NCBI GenBank assembly: GCA_021782055.1
Contig: JAJXVP010000131.1
Span: 1-7,462 of the forward strand
DNA length: 7,462 bases
Direction of reading: 5' to 3'
Source of the DNA: a bacterium
Lineage (GTDB): Bacteria > Spirochaetota > Spirochaetia > JABEVK01
The notes under the pieces were generated by a model, which searched no databases, was not told where the DNA came from, and saw nothing but the letters and a program-made list of their open reading frames with translations. Below are positions 6,878-7,462 of this stretch, in pieces (position 1 is the first letter of the stretch; every line of letters begins with the position of its first letter). The position numbers and the translations under genes were made by a program.

Positions 6878-7462
6878 TTGGGTGTCAAAAAAGGACTTTT
6901 GAGTCTTTTCTTAGGAAGTATTTGCGGGCTTGGCGCTGTGGCGGCCGGCCCTGTCTTGATCTTGGATTACCACACCTTTTTAGGGACGAAAACCTCGACC
7001 CTTGACTATAGTGATAAGGTTATGGGGGAACAGCTGGACCGCATGAAGGCGATGGGCTTTCAGTTTGTTACCCTGCCAGACGCGATCGCGGGAAAAACCG
7101 GCCCACGGCTCTCGATTGTTTTGACGATCGATGATGGAAACCACAGCATTTTCCAGGCCATGCATAAGGTGTTTGAACCTCGGTATCTGAAACCGTTTCT
7201 CTTCATCTACCCCCATGCCATCGATCGGAGCCGTTTCACCATCACTTCGGCCCGTGTTCACGAGTTAGAAAAAGAAGGCTTTTTGTTTGGGGCTCATGGC
7301 TACTACCACCTCCCGATGACCGAACATGCCTGGCGGACGAACCCTGAACAGGTTCGTCACGAGGCCCTGTGGCCAGCCGAACCGCTGACCAAGATCTTGG
7401 GCTACCGACCAACGATGTTTGCCTACCCGTATGGGTTTGCCCCGCCGGCAGTTCAAAAGCTC
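6878..7462 (+). CDS. Secreted polysaccharide deacetylase (NodB domain), 5' part only
   Basis: The gene runs off the right edge after 195 codons without a stop. The protein starts at TTG, giving a signal peptide: GVKKG, a hydrophobic core (LLSLFLGSICGLGAVAA), then the domain opening PVLILDYHTF, as in carbohydrate esterase family 4 proteins of the PgaB/IcaB kind. NodB motifs are visible: TIDDG with the base/metal Asp pair D85-D86, HGYYH with metal His140 and His144, and RPTMFAYPYG (177-186). Motif 2 has Gly where Ser or Thr usually follows the first His. The expected role is metal-dependent N- or O-deacetylation of a cell-wall or exopolysaccharide outside the cytoplasm; the substrate cannot be told. 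TTG 6878 is preferred because GGAGG lies 6 nt upstream and a compact signal peptide results; an in-frame ATG at 6854 lacks any Shine-Dalgarno. It follows rlmB by 45 nt and may share its transcript. Confidence 0.85.
   Translation, partial: MGVKKGLLSLFLGSICGLGAVAAGPVLILDYHTFLGTKTSTLDYSDKVMGEQLDRMKAMGFQFVTLPDAIAGKTGPRLSIVLTIDDGNHSIFQAMHKVFEPRYLKPFLFIYPHAIDRSRFTITSARVHELEKEGFLFGAHGYYHLPMTEHAWRTNPEQVRHEALWPAEPLTKILGYRPTMFAYPYGFAPPAVQKL

Overview
The window is a compact bacterial chromosomal segment, moderately GC-rich by eye, with five complete housekeeping or envelope genes plus one complete probable outer-membrane protein... in total six complete genes and a seventh running off the right edge. 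Genes carry good Shine-Dalgarno sequences in most cases and E. coli-like sigma70 promoter elements. Signal peptides and a probable outer-membrane beta-barrel enzyme point to a diderm (Gram-negative type) organism. The short ACT-containing SerA paired with SerC, and a plus strand that is G-rich whichever way the genes run, would fit a spirochaete-like lineage, but this placement is only a guess. No tRNA, rRNA, CRISPR array, insertion sequence or phage gene is visible.

Layout. At the left, fumC (class II fumarase, TCA cycle) reads rightward from a promoter placed so close to its ATG that the mRNA may be leaderless. It overlaps by 4 nt a gene for a secreted, probable outer-membrane barrel that I relate to the LpxR lipid A 3'-O-deacylases through a conserved Asn-Asp / Thr / Gln-x3-His pattern. 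This pair converges, with only 27 nt between stops, on the leftward serC-serA operon (phosphoserine aminotransferase and 3-phosphoglycerate dehydrogenase), the first two steps of the phosphorylated serine pathway.

serC is divergent from hom (homoserine dehydrogenase, threonine/methionine branch). The 142-nt spacer between them holds a perfect 11-bp inverted repeat placed between the two predicted -35 boxes, which looks like a shared operator joining serine synthesis to homoserine synthesis. hom is followed after 1 nt by rlmB (23S rRNA 2'-O-methyltransferase) and, 45 nt later, by a secreted NodB-type polysaccharide deacetylase that starts at TTG. The ribosome-binding site of that last gene is buried in a hairpin.

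Most of the window is ordinary metabolism. The items most worth a second look are the LpxR-like barrel in a fumarase operon, the serC/hom operator, the possible leaderless fumC, and the masked ribosome-binding site of the deacetylase. I do not see a clearly undescribed multi-gene system.
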